A DNA stretch of 64,000 nucleotides from Dreissena polymorpha (taxonomy: Eukaryota; Mollusca; Bivalvia; Myida; Dreissenidae), in NCBI RefSeq assembly GCF_020536995.1, contig NC_068366.1, positions 74,406,536 through 74,470,535 of the forward strand, written 5' to 3'. Shown here in pieces: positions 34,501 through 41,732 of this stretch. The notes under the pieces are model-generated. The model saw nothing but the letters and a program-made list of their open reading frames with translations. It had not been told where the DNA came from and did not search any database. Positions within the stretch are counted from its first letter, which is position 1; each line of letters starts with the position of its first letter. The position numbers and the translations under genes were made by a program.

Positions 34501-36732
34501 GGTGACGATCCGCTGAAAGCGTTAGTCAGTCATGCAGGCCTTATCTAAATTTGAAGACTTAAAAAAAATAATTTTAACTTTTTACATAGTATCACTTTTC
34601 CTATGAGTAAGTCATTTGAAACAAACAAGCTTTTATTGTCACAACAGAGTTTATTCTCGGTCAAAATGAAAGGGGCCTTTTCACAGATTTTGGCATGTTT
34701 TGAAGTTTGCCATTAAAGCGGGTATATACGATTTTTTATATGTGTTTAATTGTAATATATTGATAAAATATGTTACAATAACACAAAATAGGCAAGAAAA
34801 ATTATACATTAAAGCCGAATTTCATAAAATGCAGCAAAGACAAATTAGTGCCCCGAGCCGATAGTGAAGTACATATTTTCCTACAATAACCGAAGCATTC
34901 GTCTTTGTATTAGGATCGGAGATAGTGTTCGTGTGTCGTATGAATAGATACCGTTGCAGAATTTCAAATAAACCGTTAAACTAAGTTTAGATGCACATCG
35001 TACATGTATGGTATACATACTGGCGAATTCGGCTGTACAGCCGTTTTCAATTTCAGAATTAAATATCTGGCTAATTTCGCATTTTTTGACACATGTTCTT
35101 CTTAACTTTTATGTTAATTTATATTGAAATATATATATAATAAGTTTTTTACACAGTTTATATAAATTCATAAATATTTGACTAAATCGTATATACCCGC
35201 TTTAAATGCTTTATATTGATAAATGTAAACATTAAATTTTAAAAGTTCCAGTAAAAAATCTAAAATAAAATTTAAAAAAGGAAAAAAAGTAGCCCGCAGT
35301 AGGGCTCGAACCAGTGACCCCCAAAAGCCTGAAGTAAAAACGCATGAGCCAACTGAGCTATCCTGCCAAGCACACATATGATGTGTATTTTATACCTTAT
35401 ATAAGCATCTTCGTAGTTTCACAAATTTAAACGACAATAACAGAACTCTCCAAATTATTCAATCGTTTCGCGTTGCAACGCTTTATAATTTTTAGGTTTT
35501 TAAAGGGATCTTTTCACGGTTTGGTAAATTGACAAAATTGAAAAAAGTTGTTTCAGATTCGCAAGTTTTCGTTTTAGTTATTTGTGAGGAAACAGTATTA
35601 CTGAACATTTACCATGGTCTAATATAGCCAATATATGCATCTTTTGACGATTTAAAAACCTAAAAATTATAAAGCGTTGCAACGCGAAACGAGCGAATAA
35701 TTTGGAGAGTTCTGTTGTTGTCGTTAAATTTTGTGAAACTACGAAGATTGCTCATATAATGCATAATATACTTCAACCAAGAATGCATGGCAGAATAGCC
35801 GAGCGGGCTTATGCGTTTTTACTCCAGGTTACTCCAGGACTCCGGGGGTCACTGGTTCGAGTCCAGCTGCGTCTACTTTTTTTTCTTTTTTAAATTTTAT
35901 TCTTGATTTTTTACTGGAGCTTTTAAGATCCAATGTTTACATTTATCAATATAAAGCATTTAATGACTTATTTCAAAACATGCCAAAAACTGTGAAAAGG
36001 CCCCTTTAAATCGTCAAAAGATGCATACAATGGCTATATTAGGCCATGGCAAATGTTCAGTAATACAGTTTCCTCTCAAATATCATAACTAAACAGAAAA
36101 TTTGCTGAAACAACTTTTTTTTAAATTTTGTCAATGAAAGGATCCCTTTAAGTCCAATATATAAAGCATTTGAAACAAACACGTACTTTCATAGCGAAGC
36201 TAAGTATCAGTCAAAACGCAAGATCTTATGGAAAAGGCGTTCAATACATGCATTTTCGTATTTATTTACACACTACAAATGTACATTCCCACGAATAAAG
36301 CATTTAACGCATGCTAAATATTATTTAGACAGCAGAACTTACCCCCAGTTGAGATGCAAGGTCTCGCTGATCAAGCATCCAAACCATGCATACTTCGTTC
36401 ACACCGGGGACCTTACCACAGTCTAAATTCGATTTTCTGTAAATAAATCATCATACAGACTTTATTAACACACGAGAGCCAGTGCAATTCAAACAAAATA
36501 AAAGTGTTTTAAATAAAGCGTTCAAATTGTTAACACAGGTGAGTTAACAGCCGTGGAAATGCAGAGTGTTGTGAAATCCCAGGAGCAATACATTCGAAAG
36601 GCCTCGTATAAAGAAAAGGGTCCTATGTTGAAGGAGACACGTGAACTGCTGACGGAATTCTACCAACCTTTCAACGAAAAAATGGCGGAATTGACGGGAG
36701 ATTCTCAGTTTTTATATATGGATACTTCTTGA
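10219..36732 (+). CDS. CHST15: Carbohydrate sulfotransferase 15-like, complete 7-exon coding region
   Basis: Joining exons 10219-10572, 15995-16193, 17549-17671, 20488-20644, 23143-23314, 34127-34271 and 36539-36732 gives 1344 nt, or 447 residues plus stop, with gt/ag and matching phase at every junction. The protein is a type II membrane protein: a short cytosolic end, a membrane segment at about residues 13-32, then a lumenal stem with sequons at Asn76 and Asn98. The catalytic domain has the 5'-phosphosulfate loop GVKKCGTSDLF (148-158) and the 3'-phosphate motif RDPIDRLYSDY (273-283). Known relatives (CHST15, GalNAc4S-6ST) use PAPS in the Golgi to sulfate chondroitin 4-sulfate at C6. The order of motifs, the KNPCW start of the domain and the C-terminal EFYQPFN block all match that family. 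The start at 10219 is the first ATG after an in-frame TGA at 10192. Human CHST15 is about 561 residues, mainly because of a longer N-terminus. Acceptor specificity is inferred; bivalves have several paralogues, so strict orthology is uncertain. Confidence 0.9.
10750..10864. repeat. Tandem repeat of about 38 bp, three copies
   Basis: The unit aataaccattatctatgatt plus tgtgttataaccccca repeats three times just inside intron 1. It is non-coding. Confidence 0.8.
10990..11660. repeat. Diverged tandem repeat of about 150 bp units
   Basis: Four to five related blocks follow one another. Each carries, in order, a motif like gagatgattctggactta, then ttgctcatttt, then gtactcattgatatgaaaac, then cactgtaagtttggaaaga. 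Units are strongly diverged. The layout resembles the tandem cores of the HINE-like repeats elsewhere in the window, but I could not find terminal inverted repeats. Confidence 0.6.
11680..11880. repeat. Direct repeat pair with cgcgcttcgcgc palindrome
   Basis: A block of about 33 bp containing gtcgcgcttcgcgctctata and tgtggt occurs at about 11686-11718 and again at 11829-11861, separated by about 110 bp. Each contains the perfect palindrome gcgcttcgcgc or near it. The outer flanks (agggcccataccacc and gtggtagg...agggcc) are roughly inverted, suggesting a small mobile element. Spurious frames cross the region. Confidence 0.5.
12146..12235 (-). tRNA. tRNA-Phe(GAA) with a 17-nt intron
   Basis: The minus strand folds into a full cloverleaf. 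The acceptor GCCGGAA pairs perfectly with TTCCGGC, followed by discriminator A. The D arm is GCTTAGTTGGGAGAGC. The anticodon stem TTAGG/TCTAA has one G-U pair, and the loop CTGAAGA carries anticodon GAA. The variable loop is AGGCC, and the T arm is CCCGG/CCGGG with loop TTCAATC. Length is 90 nt, or 73 nt once positions 12182-12198 are removed, the standard size. That insert lies one base 3' of the anticodon (between 37 and 38), the canonical intron site, and forms its own hairpin TTGTT-tacgc-AACAA. A T7 run follows near 12114-12120 on the minus strand. It sits antisense in intron 1 of the sulfotransferase gene. Introns are not usual in animal tRNA-Phe, so a recently decayed copy is the main alternative. 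Confidence 0.75.
12240..14019. other. Intron 1 sequence without recognised features
   Basis: AT-rich intronic DNA. I see no repeat structure or coding signal here beyond short chance frames. Confidence 0.6.
14350..15515. other. Insertion of about 1.17 kb within the tRNA-like core of copy 2
   Basis: The insertion is inferred because the two halves of the copy-2 element are continuous in other copies. It starts near a strong 24-nt hairpin (gacgatgctgcgaagcagct then cgtc, 14350-14373) and contains the cgtaccc minisatellite. Ends and target duplication could not be fixed, and its class is unknown. Confidence 0.5.
15210..15425. repeat. Degenerate minisatellite, unit about cgtacccaattttttt
   Basis: A phrase like cgtaccc followed by five to eight mostly T/A bases repeats about 13 times with variable spacing. 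It yields Phe/Tyr/Pro-rich peptides (FVPYIF, FFRTQ) on the plus strand that should not be read as a gene. Confidence 0.8.
15995..16193 (+). CDS. CHST15: CHST15-like exon 2: start of sulfotransferase domain, 5'-PSB loop
   Basis: Acceptor ttgttgcag| in phase 0; donor caca|a|gtacga, ending in phase 1 (66 codons plus one base). It encodes residues 119-185, beginning PQIKFDPKFKNPCW and containing the PAPS 5'-phosphosulfate loop GVKKCGTSDLF. The end, EAQWFARRRF, matches the family's conserved KE..WW.RKRF block. Frames extending past 16193 are intronic. Confidence 0.92.
17086..17408. mobile_element. Foldback element with arms of about 130 bp
   Basis: The left arm (about 17120-17258) and right arm (about 17270-17408) are near-perfect inverted copies: gattcaccaatggtggatcg mirrors its partner, as does cgggcttactaccgtactgg. 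They are separated by only about 12 bases around ctttgtttact. The sequence aataaattttaag occurs in the same orientation just outside both ends (about 17073-17085 and 17409-17421), like a target duplication. It sits about 130 bases upstream of the exon 3 acceptor. The 70-codon frame across it is an artefact of the palindrome. Confidence 0.75.
17549..17671 (+). CDS. CHST15: CHST15-like exon 3
   Basis: Acceptor atatttcag| and donor acag|gtagac; it enters in phase 1 and leaves in phase 1. It encodes residues 185-226 (KDKSMADFSAYISMFDKAAN, then KVYKGAELMPHESFTNQRTITG). This corresponds to the DYLDLFDLAA-like region of family members. Confidence 0.88.
17672..20487. other. Intron 3, no recognised features
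   Basis: AT-rich. It contains a short G-run at 18002-18012 and a cgtcacg palindrome (gacgtcacgagcgtgacgt) at about 19138. Nothing else is supported. Confidence 0.6.
20488..20644 (+). CDS. CHST15: CHST15-like exon 4: 3'-phosphate (PSB) motif begins
   Basis: Acceptor tcacgtag| and donor gatag|gtataa; phase 1 in, phase 2 out. It encodes residues 226-278, opening GEASPSNL, passing PRYVILDYIHHILPAAKIII and ending TFRDPIDR. The motif is completed as RDPIDRLYSDY by the next exon. The Arg and Ser of this motif bind the 3'-phosphate of PAPS in the family. Confidence 0.92.
21543..21975. mobile_element. Inverted-repeat MITE, about 430 bp
   Basis: The termini are CAGAGGGGATAATCAC at about 21546 and its near-inverse GTGATTACCCCCTCTG ending near 21971. 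Inverted similarity runs about 100 bp inward (aagatggcgacgtccgtgcc against ggcatggacgtcgccatctt, then ataccct...gggtat). The sequence ATTAT flanks both ends directly. The 81-codon frame on the minus strand lies wholly inside the element and is not a host gene. Located in intron 4. Confidence 0.75.
23143..23314 (+). CDS. CHST15: CHST15-like exon 5
   Basis: Acceptor ctttccag| and donor gaag|gtaagg; phase 2 in, phase 0 out. It encodes residues 278-335: completes R-LYSDYFHEFGTLQ, then FHEVVTEGIDLYRKC and VRSCAYDHSLYDTTK. The Cys pair and FHE..TE..L pattern match CHST15 relatives. Confidence 0.92.
24401..24450. repeat. Single stray unit of the 43-bp minisatellite
   Basis: The stretch tatcacaatacaaacaccgc to gactataccata matches units of the large array at 31931-33190. 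It lies directly outside the left end of the 7.5-kb inverted-repeat element, so that element appears to have split an older array. Confidence 0.8.
24451..26771 (+). repeat. Left inverted arm of the 7.5-kb element
   Basis: About 2.3 kb. It includes a full F1 repeat in minus orientation (25101-25487). It carries about 455 bp (around 24755-25210) that the right arm lacks. The inner end is near attgtaaacagcc. Confidence 0.8.
25101..25487 (-). mobile_element. HINE-like repeat, family F1
   Basis: On the plus strand it opens with atgccccctgtagggtggca, then a gtccgtccgtccg run. The body reads ggtcatcattcaaggc, and it closes with gggggcattgtgttttt, a hairpin (tgtgttt...aaacaca) and ttcttgtt. It shares terminal atgccccc/gggggcat inverted repeats with the other F1 copies. 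It is embedded in the left arm. Confidence 0.75.
26772..30023. other. Central segment of the 7.5-kb element; no recognised gene
   Basis: The two longest open frames are 27121-27459 (+, 112 codons) and 29091-29444 (-, 117 codons). Neither shows a domain I know, nor a transposase signature, and lengths near 110 codons are possible by chance in AT-rich DNA. The minus-strand frame is moderately polar and non-repetitive (KWKYEQFF, IRYDEHRSRGSLFFLCEEKN), so it deserves a database search. Confidence 0.5.
30024..31930 (-). repeat. Right inverted arm of the 7.5-kb element
   Basis: About 1.9 kb, the inverse of 24451-26771. Relative to the left arm it lacks about 455 bp; the break has a 3-bp shared 'att' at both sides of the missing piece, typical of a simple deletion. 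Confidence 0.8.
31354..31625 (+). mobile_element. HINE-like repeat, family F1, partial
   Basis: It starts aacaagaaatgtgtttgtca, continues aacacaatgccccctactgc, then the gatgaccttgacttttcacc core, and stops at atcaagttgctatcttcaat. The distal part, including the gtccgtccg run, fell within the arm deletion. Confidence 0.75.
31931..33190. repeat. 43-bp minisatellite array with 86-bp higher-order section
   Basis: About 28 units of 43 bp (phrase atcacaatacaaacatcgcc, then acaagactatgactatacca, then gat), degenerating at the 3' end. Between about 32090 and 32520, two unit types alternate: 'accatatatcacgatacaa' and 'accagatatcacactacaa'. This gives an 86-bp dimer. Two 115-codon frames cross it (32306-32653, 32521-32868) because three units make 129 bp. 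They are not genes. Confidence 0.9.
33191..34126. other. End of intron 5, no recognised features
   Basis: AT-rich intronic sequence leading to the exon 6 acceptor ctgtttacag. Nothing else is supported. Confidence 0.6.
34127..34271 (+). CDS. CHST15: CHST15-like exon 6
   Basis: Acceptor tgtttacag| and donor cctcc|gtgagt; phase 0 in, phase 1 out. It encodes residues 336-384: MQVQLGIYYIYWQEL, then FSRDNILVLQNKDMKYK and MVYNFLGLR. It aligns with the QVGLY..YL..W block and FLNLG end of CHST15. Confidence 0.92.
34717..35201. mobile_element. TTAA-flanked MITE, 485 bp
   Basis: The termini AGCGGGTATATACGATTT (34717) and AAATCGTATATACCCGCT (ending 35201) are perfect inverted repeats, flanked by TTAA at 34713-34716 and 35202-35205. 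The TTAA target duplication is characteristic of piggyBac-type transposition. There is no coding frame, so it is a non-autonomous element. Confidence 0.88.
35504..36005 (+). mobile_element. TTAA/inverted-repeat element with tRNA-like core, copy 4 (complete)
   Basis: 502 bp between TTAA at 35500-35503 and TTAA at 36006-36009. The ends are AAAGGGATCTTTTCACGG and CTGTGAAAAGGCCCCTT, imperfect inverted repeats of about 20 bp. In the middle, about 35787-35875, is a class II tRNA-like unit with consensus box A (tagccgagcgg) and box B (ggttcgagtcc). A long variable region separates them, and T-runs follow immediately (about 35877-35892), as a pol III terminator would. A 63-codon frame crossing it is spurious. 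Confidence 0.88.
36334..36450 (+). pseudogene. Decayed duplicate of the CHST15-like terminal exon
   Basis: An acceptor-like tatttagacag precedes gaacttaccccc. Dropping one C from the ccccc run gives ELTPVEMQ, nearly the same as RELTAVEMQ that opens the true last exon 200 bases downstream. A similarly spaced Gly-Pro (HRGPYHS against KEKGPML) follows, then a stop. Read in the frame exon 6 supplies, it hits TGA after about six codons, so use of it would truncate the protein. Similarity beyond the first nine residues is weak, so a chance match is possible. Confidence 0.4.
36539..36732 (+). CDS. CHST15: CHST15-like exon 7 and stop
   Basis: Acceptor taacacag|, entering in phase 1. It encodes residues 384-447, from RELTAVEMQSVVKSQ through GPMLKETRELLTEFYQPFNE to FLYMDTS and TGA at 36730-36732. 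The L.EFYQPFN block is the family's conserved C-terminal DFYRPFN. A candidate AATAAA lies near 37100. Confidence 0.92.
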
Positions 36733-38450
36733 ATGACGGAGATGCTTATTGTGTTGGCTTTGAAACATTGTTCATCGATGCATATTATAATGCGTTGAGC
36801 GGGATACACCTACTCGTGGTTTTATAAAAAATATTTCTTTAGATTTTGACCATATCTAAGATAACATGTATTTTATTTTATTTCCGCCACAGATTGTTTC
36901 CGTTTATTAGAACGATATTGTTTCATTTTATGTTCCCAAGCATGTCCATACTTAGATTTCAATAATGAAACCAGTGTTTTTTCATCATTTTGGGAATGGG
37001 TGCGGGTCCCTTTGGATTTGGAAAAATTAGCGTCGTTTTGGCTTAAATTGGGAAAAAAGTGTTGCTGTCTTTTTATTAACAAATGCTTAAACATTGAGAA
37101 TAAAAGTGATGTGAATACATTAACTAAGGTTTAACTTCCAGAGCTTGCTGTTAGATGAACTCAATGTTGAGATTTATTTGTATTTTTTTTAACCTTCAAT
37201 TGGGAATTTTTGGATCCCATTTGAAAAAAAACCATATACGTTTTTCCATTGGAAATGGGGTCCCCTACAGGCCCCAAGTTTGAACGACAAAACACACACA
37301 CTTCAAATCAATTATTAAGACAGAAACTTTCATATGGCAACACAATTCTTTCAAAAAGAACGAAGTACTTGCCCATCATTTGCGTTTCAAGATGTATTAT
37401 TATTATTATTATTATAAAATCCACAATTGATGGGGTTGTACGCACTTATTTTTTAATCCATCGTATATGAACTGAATGATAGTTTGTTACGTGTATAATA
37501 TTTAAATGAATACTATTTTTCTAATTAATTTTTAGGTTAGTGATTGTTGTTTGTTAACATGATTACATAACATGCTTTGACATACATAAATCGGTTTTAT
37601 ATCGTCGACGATTGATGATTTTTTATGTTAGGAAAGTACATGTGTGAGATTCAATGATGAAGTCTCTCCTCGTCTTAACGACGCTATTTTCAAGGGATTT
37701 CCATATTTGACTTTTCAGATACGTAATTTATATGCCGGAAACAAAAAACCCCATTAATTGTTATATTATAAAGAATTGCCTAACAATATGTTATAGATGA
37801 TAATTTGAAAGTTGAATAGATGATTACTTTATAATAATGTATGTATGTTATATGTTGCACTTTGGTGTGCTTCTGGGGTTTTTGTTGAGCGGAGGGGAAG
37901 GAGAGAGTCAGTATATATGTGTATATCCATTTTCGAAGTAGATTGCGTCCCGGATCAGTTCCCTGTGTGCAGATCCATCGAAGATTAATTCATGAACAAC
38001 TGTACAGTTACAAACAATCACAACCATATTGGAAACTTGAGCAACTTTGTAAGTTGTGACATGGTAAAGTTAAAAAACAAATCGATGTTTTGTCTGTGTG
38101 CCTAACAAATTTCCATCCTATCAAATCGCTAACGACATCAAACGATTGCATTCAACATAAGTCAGTTTCTGCATTCACAAAAACGTTGCCTACTTGCCGC
38201 TGAAATTGAGATTCTTTCTTCCAAAAGTGATGGAGAAAATTAGTTTATTTAATGGTATTATTGATATATTGTTTTTATTTTCTTCTGAACTCTGTCCCAA
38301 GAGATTGTTAGTGGGGGTTAAGCATGATATAGCAGAGGCTTCCCTTGATGTTTTGAGCTCCCGATGTAAAGCACCGATACACTGCAGATCGGTTTAACTT
38401 CTCATTCAAAGTACAGCCAATACTTAAATCTTGTGTTAATCGAAGTTTTT
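36733..38450. other. 3' flank of the sulfotransferase gene
   Basis: It probably contains the 3' untranslated region. It includes a short (att)n run at about 37396-37416. No gene is recognised; the 67-codon frame at 38194-38397 has no known domain. Confidence 0.55.
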
Positions 38451-38454
38451 GAGG

Positions 38455-38535
38455 TCAACAGCGCTTGAGGCTGCATTATGTGAGGACCCGGACTGTGTCC
38501 CAGCACTGCTTACTTAATTCACGTACTAGGCAAAC
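38455..38535. repeat. Dispersed segment shared with the arms of the 7.5-kb element
   Basis: The phrases gcgcttgaggctgcattatg, tgaggacccgg and cttacttaattcacgtacta closely match gcgcctgaggctgaataatg, tgtggacccgg and cttaattaactcacta near 26660-26730, and the inverse near 30075-30140. This is an independent copy of part of the arm's inner end, outside the element. Confidence 0.6.
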
Positions 38536-38584
38536 GAAAAATGGGACGAATTGTACTATATGTGCAAATTCCAGCTATTTAAGT

Positions 38585-38632
38585 TTTTAATATAATGCAT
38601 ATACAATGTAGTTTGGCTTGGTCTTGTGCTGA

Positions 38633-38663
<31 letters not shown>

Positions 38664-38838
38664 CGTGCGTGTGTGTGTGCGGGGGGGGGGGGATAACCGG
38701 TGCATGCGGAGGAAACCCCACCTGTCCGGTATGGTGAGCACTGAACAAGCTCACATGCATCGGGAACGGGCACTTAACCCGGGTCGTCTATGTGATAAGC
38801 ACGCGTACCAACCACTGCGTTAACAGGACAGTCCCAAT
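38585..38838 (-). mobile_element. tRNA-derived SINE of molluscan type
   Basis: Read on the minus strand from about 38838: a tRNA head with box A taacgcagtgg, a decayed box B near gacccgggttaagtgcc, then cgatgcatgtgagcttgttc and ccggacaggtggggtttcct. The tail runs through a C-run, a (CA)n microsatellite and cactcagcacaagaccaagc. This order is one I recognise from SINEs widespread in bivalves. The (GT)n/(G)n tract on the plus strand (38632-38693) is its tail. Confidence 0.7.
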
Positions 38839-39399
38839 ATTGAAATCGTCGAAACCTCGATGCAGATCTACGAAGCTTTTCTGCTAATCTAACGTGATCT
38901 AGTCTAGTTGCGATTTTGGTTTCCGACGATGTAATGCTGGTGATATCTTCGGTGGACGAAAGATATGTAGAACAAAAACACACAACTAAAATAAAACCAA
39001 TTCAAGTTGGTGGTGGAAATGTCCAAATGCTCAAAAACTTTGTAAAATATTGTAGTTTTTCAAAAAGATATTTTTTGACTTTTAATCCTAAATTTGGTGT
39101 TTGGGTTTATTTTTCGTAAAATGATCCGCCTTGTAACAGTAGCGGTAACGGTTCCCGAATCACAGCATGTTTTATAATATGGTGGAAGAAACATTTCGGT
39201 TATTAGATTGTTCTTGTCCGGTGGCCAAGAAAAGACTTTCGGTGTCCTCTCTAAAACCCCTCACAGTCTTGCCTTTCCAGTGGGTTACACGGAATACACT
39301 GCATCACGATGTAAAATAATTCCAGATCAGCAAGGCTTTCTAGTTTGTATATGGTTCTTATTTAATGCAAATTCCAAGTTGTTCTCTGCCTTTTTATGC

Positions 39400-39960
39400 C
39401 CAACCCCCTTACGAAGATGAGTGGGTATTTTGTTTTGCTGGATGTCGGTCGGTTTGTCTGTCGGTAGACCAGTTCGTTTCCGATCAATAAAATGTGAACG
39501 GATTGACCAATTGGCTTCATACTTCCTATGCGCTTTGCCAGGAGATAACCCCTATTGAAACTGGGGTCACATTGTCAAAGGTCAAGGTCACACTAAGAGT
39601 GAAAATTGTTTCCGATCAATAATTTGTGAACGGTGGAACCGATTAGCTTGATACTTCCCATATGCATTGGCATTTGCCAGTAGATGGCCCCTAGTGATAT
39701 TGGAGTCACTCAAAGGTCAAGGTCACTGTCACACTAACTCGTCAACTGATTCACCGTTTTGATGATACTTCCCATGTGCATTGACCCCTATTGAAATTGG
39801 GGTTACTTTTTCAAAGTTTTAGGTCACTGTGATATTAAGTGTTAACTTGGTTTCCGTTCGATAAATCATCAAAGGATTGAGTGATGGGCATCATACTGTG
39901 TCAAGGCCCGGTTTGGGGGAGGTTGGCATATGTCTCCCACAGTGGAGCTTTTGCTAAACA
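39400..39960. repeat. Dispersed repeat with internal tandem units
   Basis: Opens caacccccttacgaagatga, then a gtcggtcggtttgtctgtcg run. About three units follow of roughly 130 bp, each with tttccgatcaataa, ttgaccgattggc-like, gatacttccca and aggtcaaggtcac. It has the tandem core typical of the HINE-like repeats, but I could not define matched terminal inverted repeats. Confidence 0.6.
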
Positions 39961-41732
39961 TGGTGAACAGCCAAGATTGTAAAGATAGTTAATAAATGAC
40001 GACTTTTAAACAGCTATTCTTTGTTTACCGAACATCATCACTTTAACAGCAATTTCGGCAAGGGTATGATAAAGATTATCGGAAAAAATCGTATTTATTG
40101 CGCGGAAGTTTATGTAAATGCCTTTTTTAAATGTAAATTTGATATTTCAAGTATAAACGTAATGTAAATATCGTTTTTTAAGCGAAAACATAACTAATTT
40201 TATCGTAGCGAGATTGGCATATTTTGAAGTTTGTCAATAAATGCTTTAAATAAATAAATGTATACATTAAAACTAAAGAGTTCCAGTATAAACCAAAAAT
40301 GAAATTAAAGACAGAAAAAAAGGAATGTACACCTGTGCTCGAACCACTGACTATGGGAGTATTTATACAAGAAAAAGAAATCTGAAGCGCATCGTCTTAA
40401 TCTAAAATCACAAGTAAAATATACAAAAAAACAACAACAGTGAAACAAGGTTATAACACATTTAGAAAAAATGCTTTAAAAATTAAATAATTGAAAAATA
40501 CAAACCGCGGAGTTTTCTGGAAAACAATTGCAGGCAAACGGTAAGAGCAAATATTGACTTGTGCGAAAACCATTTTAAAACGGTGAATGGCGACGACACG
40601 GTATTTTATATCATTAATTATAAACCACAGCCAGCTTCCATTTATAATAACGATTTACATAATGCCCAGATAACATGTGAAGAAATCGAACATTGCATAA
40701 AATATTTTCAAAAAAAAAACAACAAAACGTGCGGCATTAAACATTAAAGCATCCTTTCCCATTATGAAATATGTATTTGTTAAACTATTTAATCAATCCA
40801 ACTTATAAAAATATAGGTTCCGAAAAAGATCTTTCTAACTACGGACCAATCACGTTATTGACTTGTGTAAGTAAATTAATCACCTCAGTTATAATATGCA
40901 TTTACACAAAATGATCATGAAATACGACCTGATTTGCAAACACCAAACGGGTTTCCGTAAATTTCTTTCAACAGCTGACAATGTGTTGGTCTTTAAAAGT
41001 GTGTGCATTTATCGATTTGAAGGTTGCCTTTGATACGACCAATAGGTCATTATTGTGGCATAAGTAAGGCCAGTGCAGTATAAGTGGAAAGTTCTGAAAT
41101 ATTATTAAAAAAATGTACAATAACGCCAAGTCATGTATCATGTGTAATGGTCGAATTATTTATAATGTTCATTGGGGGTAAGGCAAGGAGAAAATCCACC
41201 TCAATTCTATACATTCATTGTTTTTGAATGATCTACATTCACATTTTGAAAATGATAGATATGTTGATGGATTAAAATTTCATACTCATTCAAACGACAG
41301 CGATATGTTTAACTTTTTCAAACTATGTGTGTTGCTGTACGCTGACGATACTGTTATAGTAGAAGACTCATCGAACGATCTTCAAAATTGTTTAAATGTG
41401 TATTCTCAATATTGGGACATGTGGCAACTAACTGTTAACACGTAGAAGGCAAAACATGTTAATTTAAGTAAAGATAGATAAGTTAATTACGCATTTTACT
41501 ATAAAGATAATCCCATTGAAATTATTTTTTTTATAAATAACTCGGTCTTTTATTCAATAGTAGTAGCTCTTTTTCAGACTGAAAAGAATCAAGCCGAACA
41601 AGCCACCTAAGCTTTGTACTGTCTTATTAAAAAATACAGTAACATCGCTTTACAAATGAATATGAAAATTGATATATTTAACAAAATGATTAAACCTATT
41701 CTTTTGTAGGATTGTGAATGTTGGGAAGGAAA

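Larger units (their letters stand above)
34668..36151 (-). mobile_element. TTAA/inverted-repeat element with tRNA-like core, copy 3 (host of two nested insertions)
   Basis: In reverse orientation it begins aaaggggccttttcacag at about 34668 and ends ggatccctttaa at 36151. Its tRNA-like core is at about 35290-35372. It is interrupted at a TTAA by a different MITE (34717-35201) and at another TTAA by copy 4 (35504-36005). Its own sequence resumes without loss after each. Removing both inserts leaves about 490 bp, matching the family. Confidence 0.85.

Noticed and set aside
35287-35375. A functional class II tRNA gene in the minus strand
   Set aside because: It is the core of a repeated inverted-repeat element; the acceptor stem does not close, so it is tRNA-like and not a tRNA gene.
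38626-38823. 65-codon frame beginning with a Val/Cys run
   Set aside because: It is the (GT)n tail and body of a SINE read in antisense.
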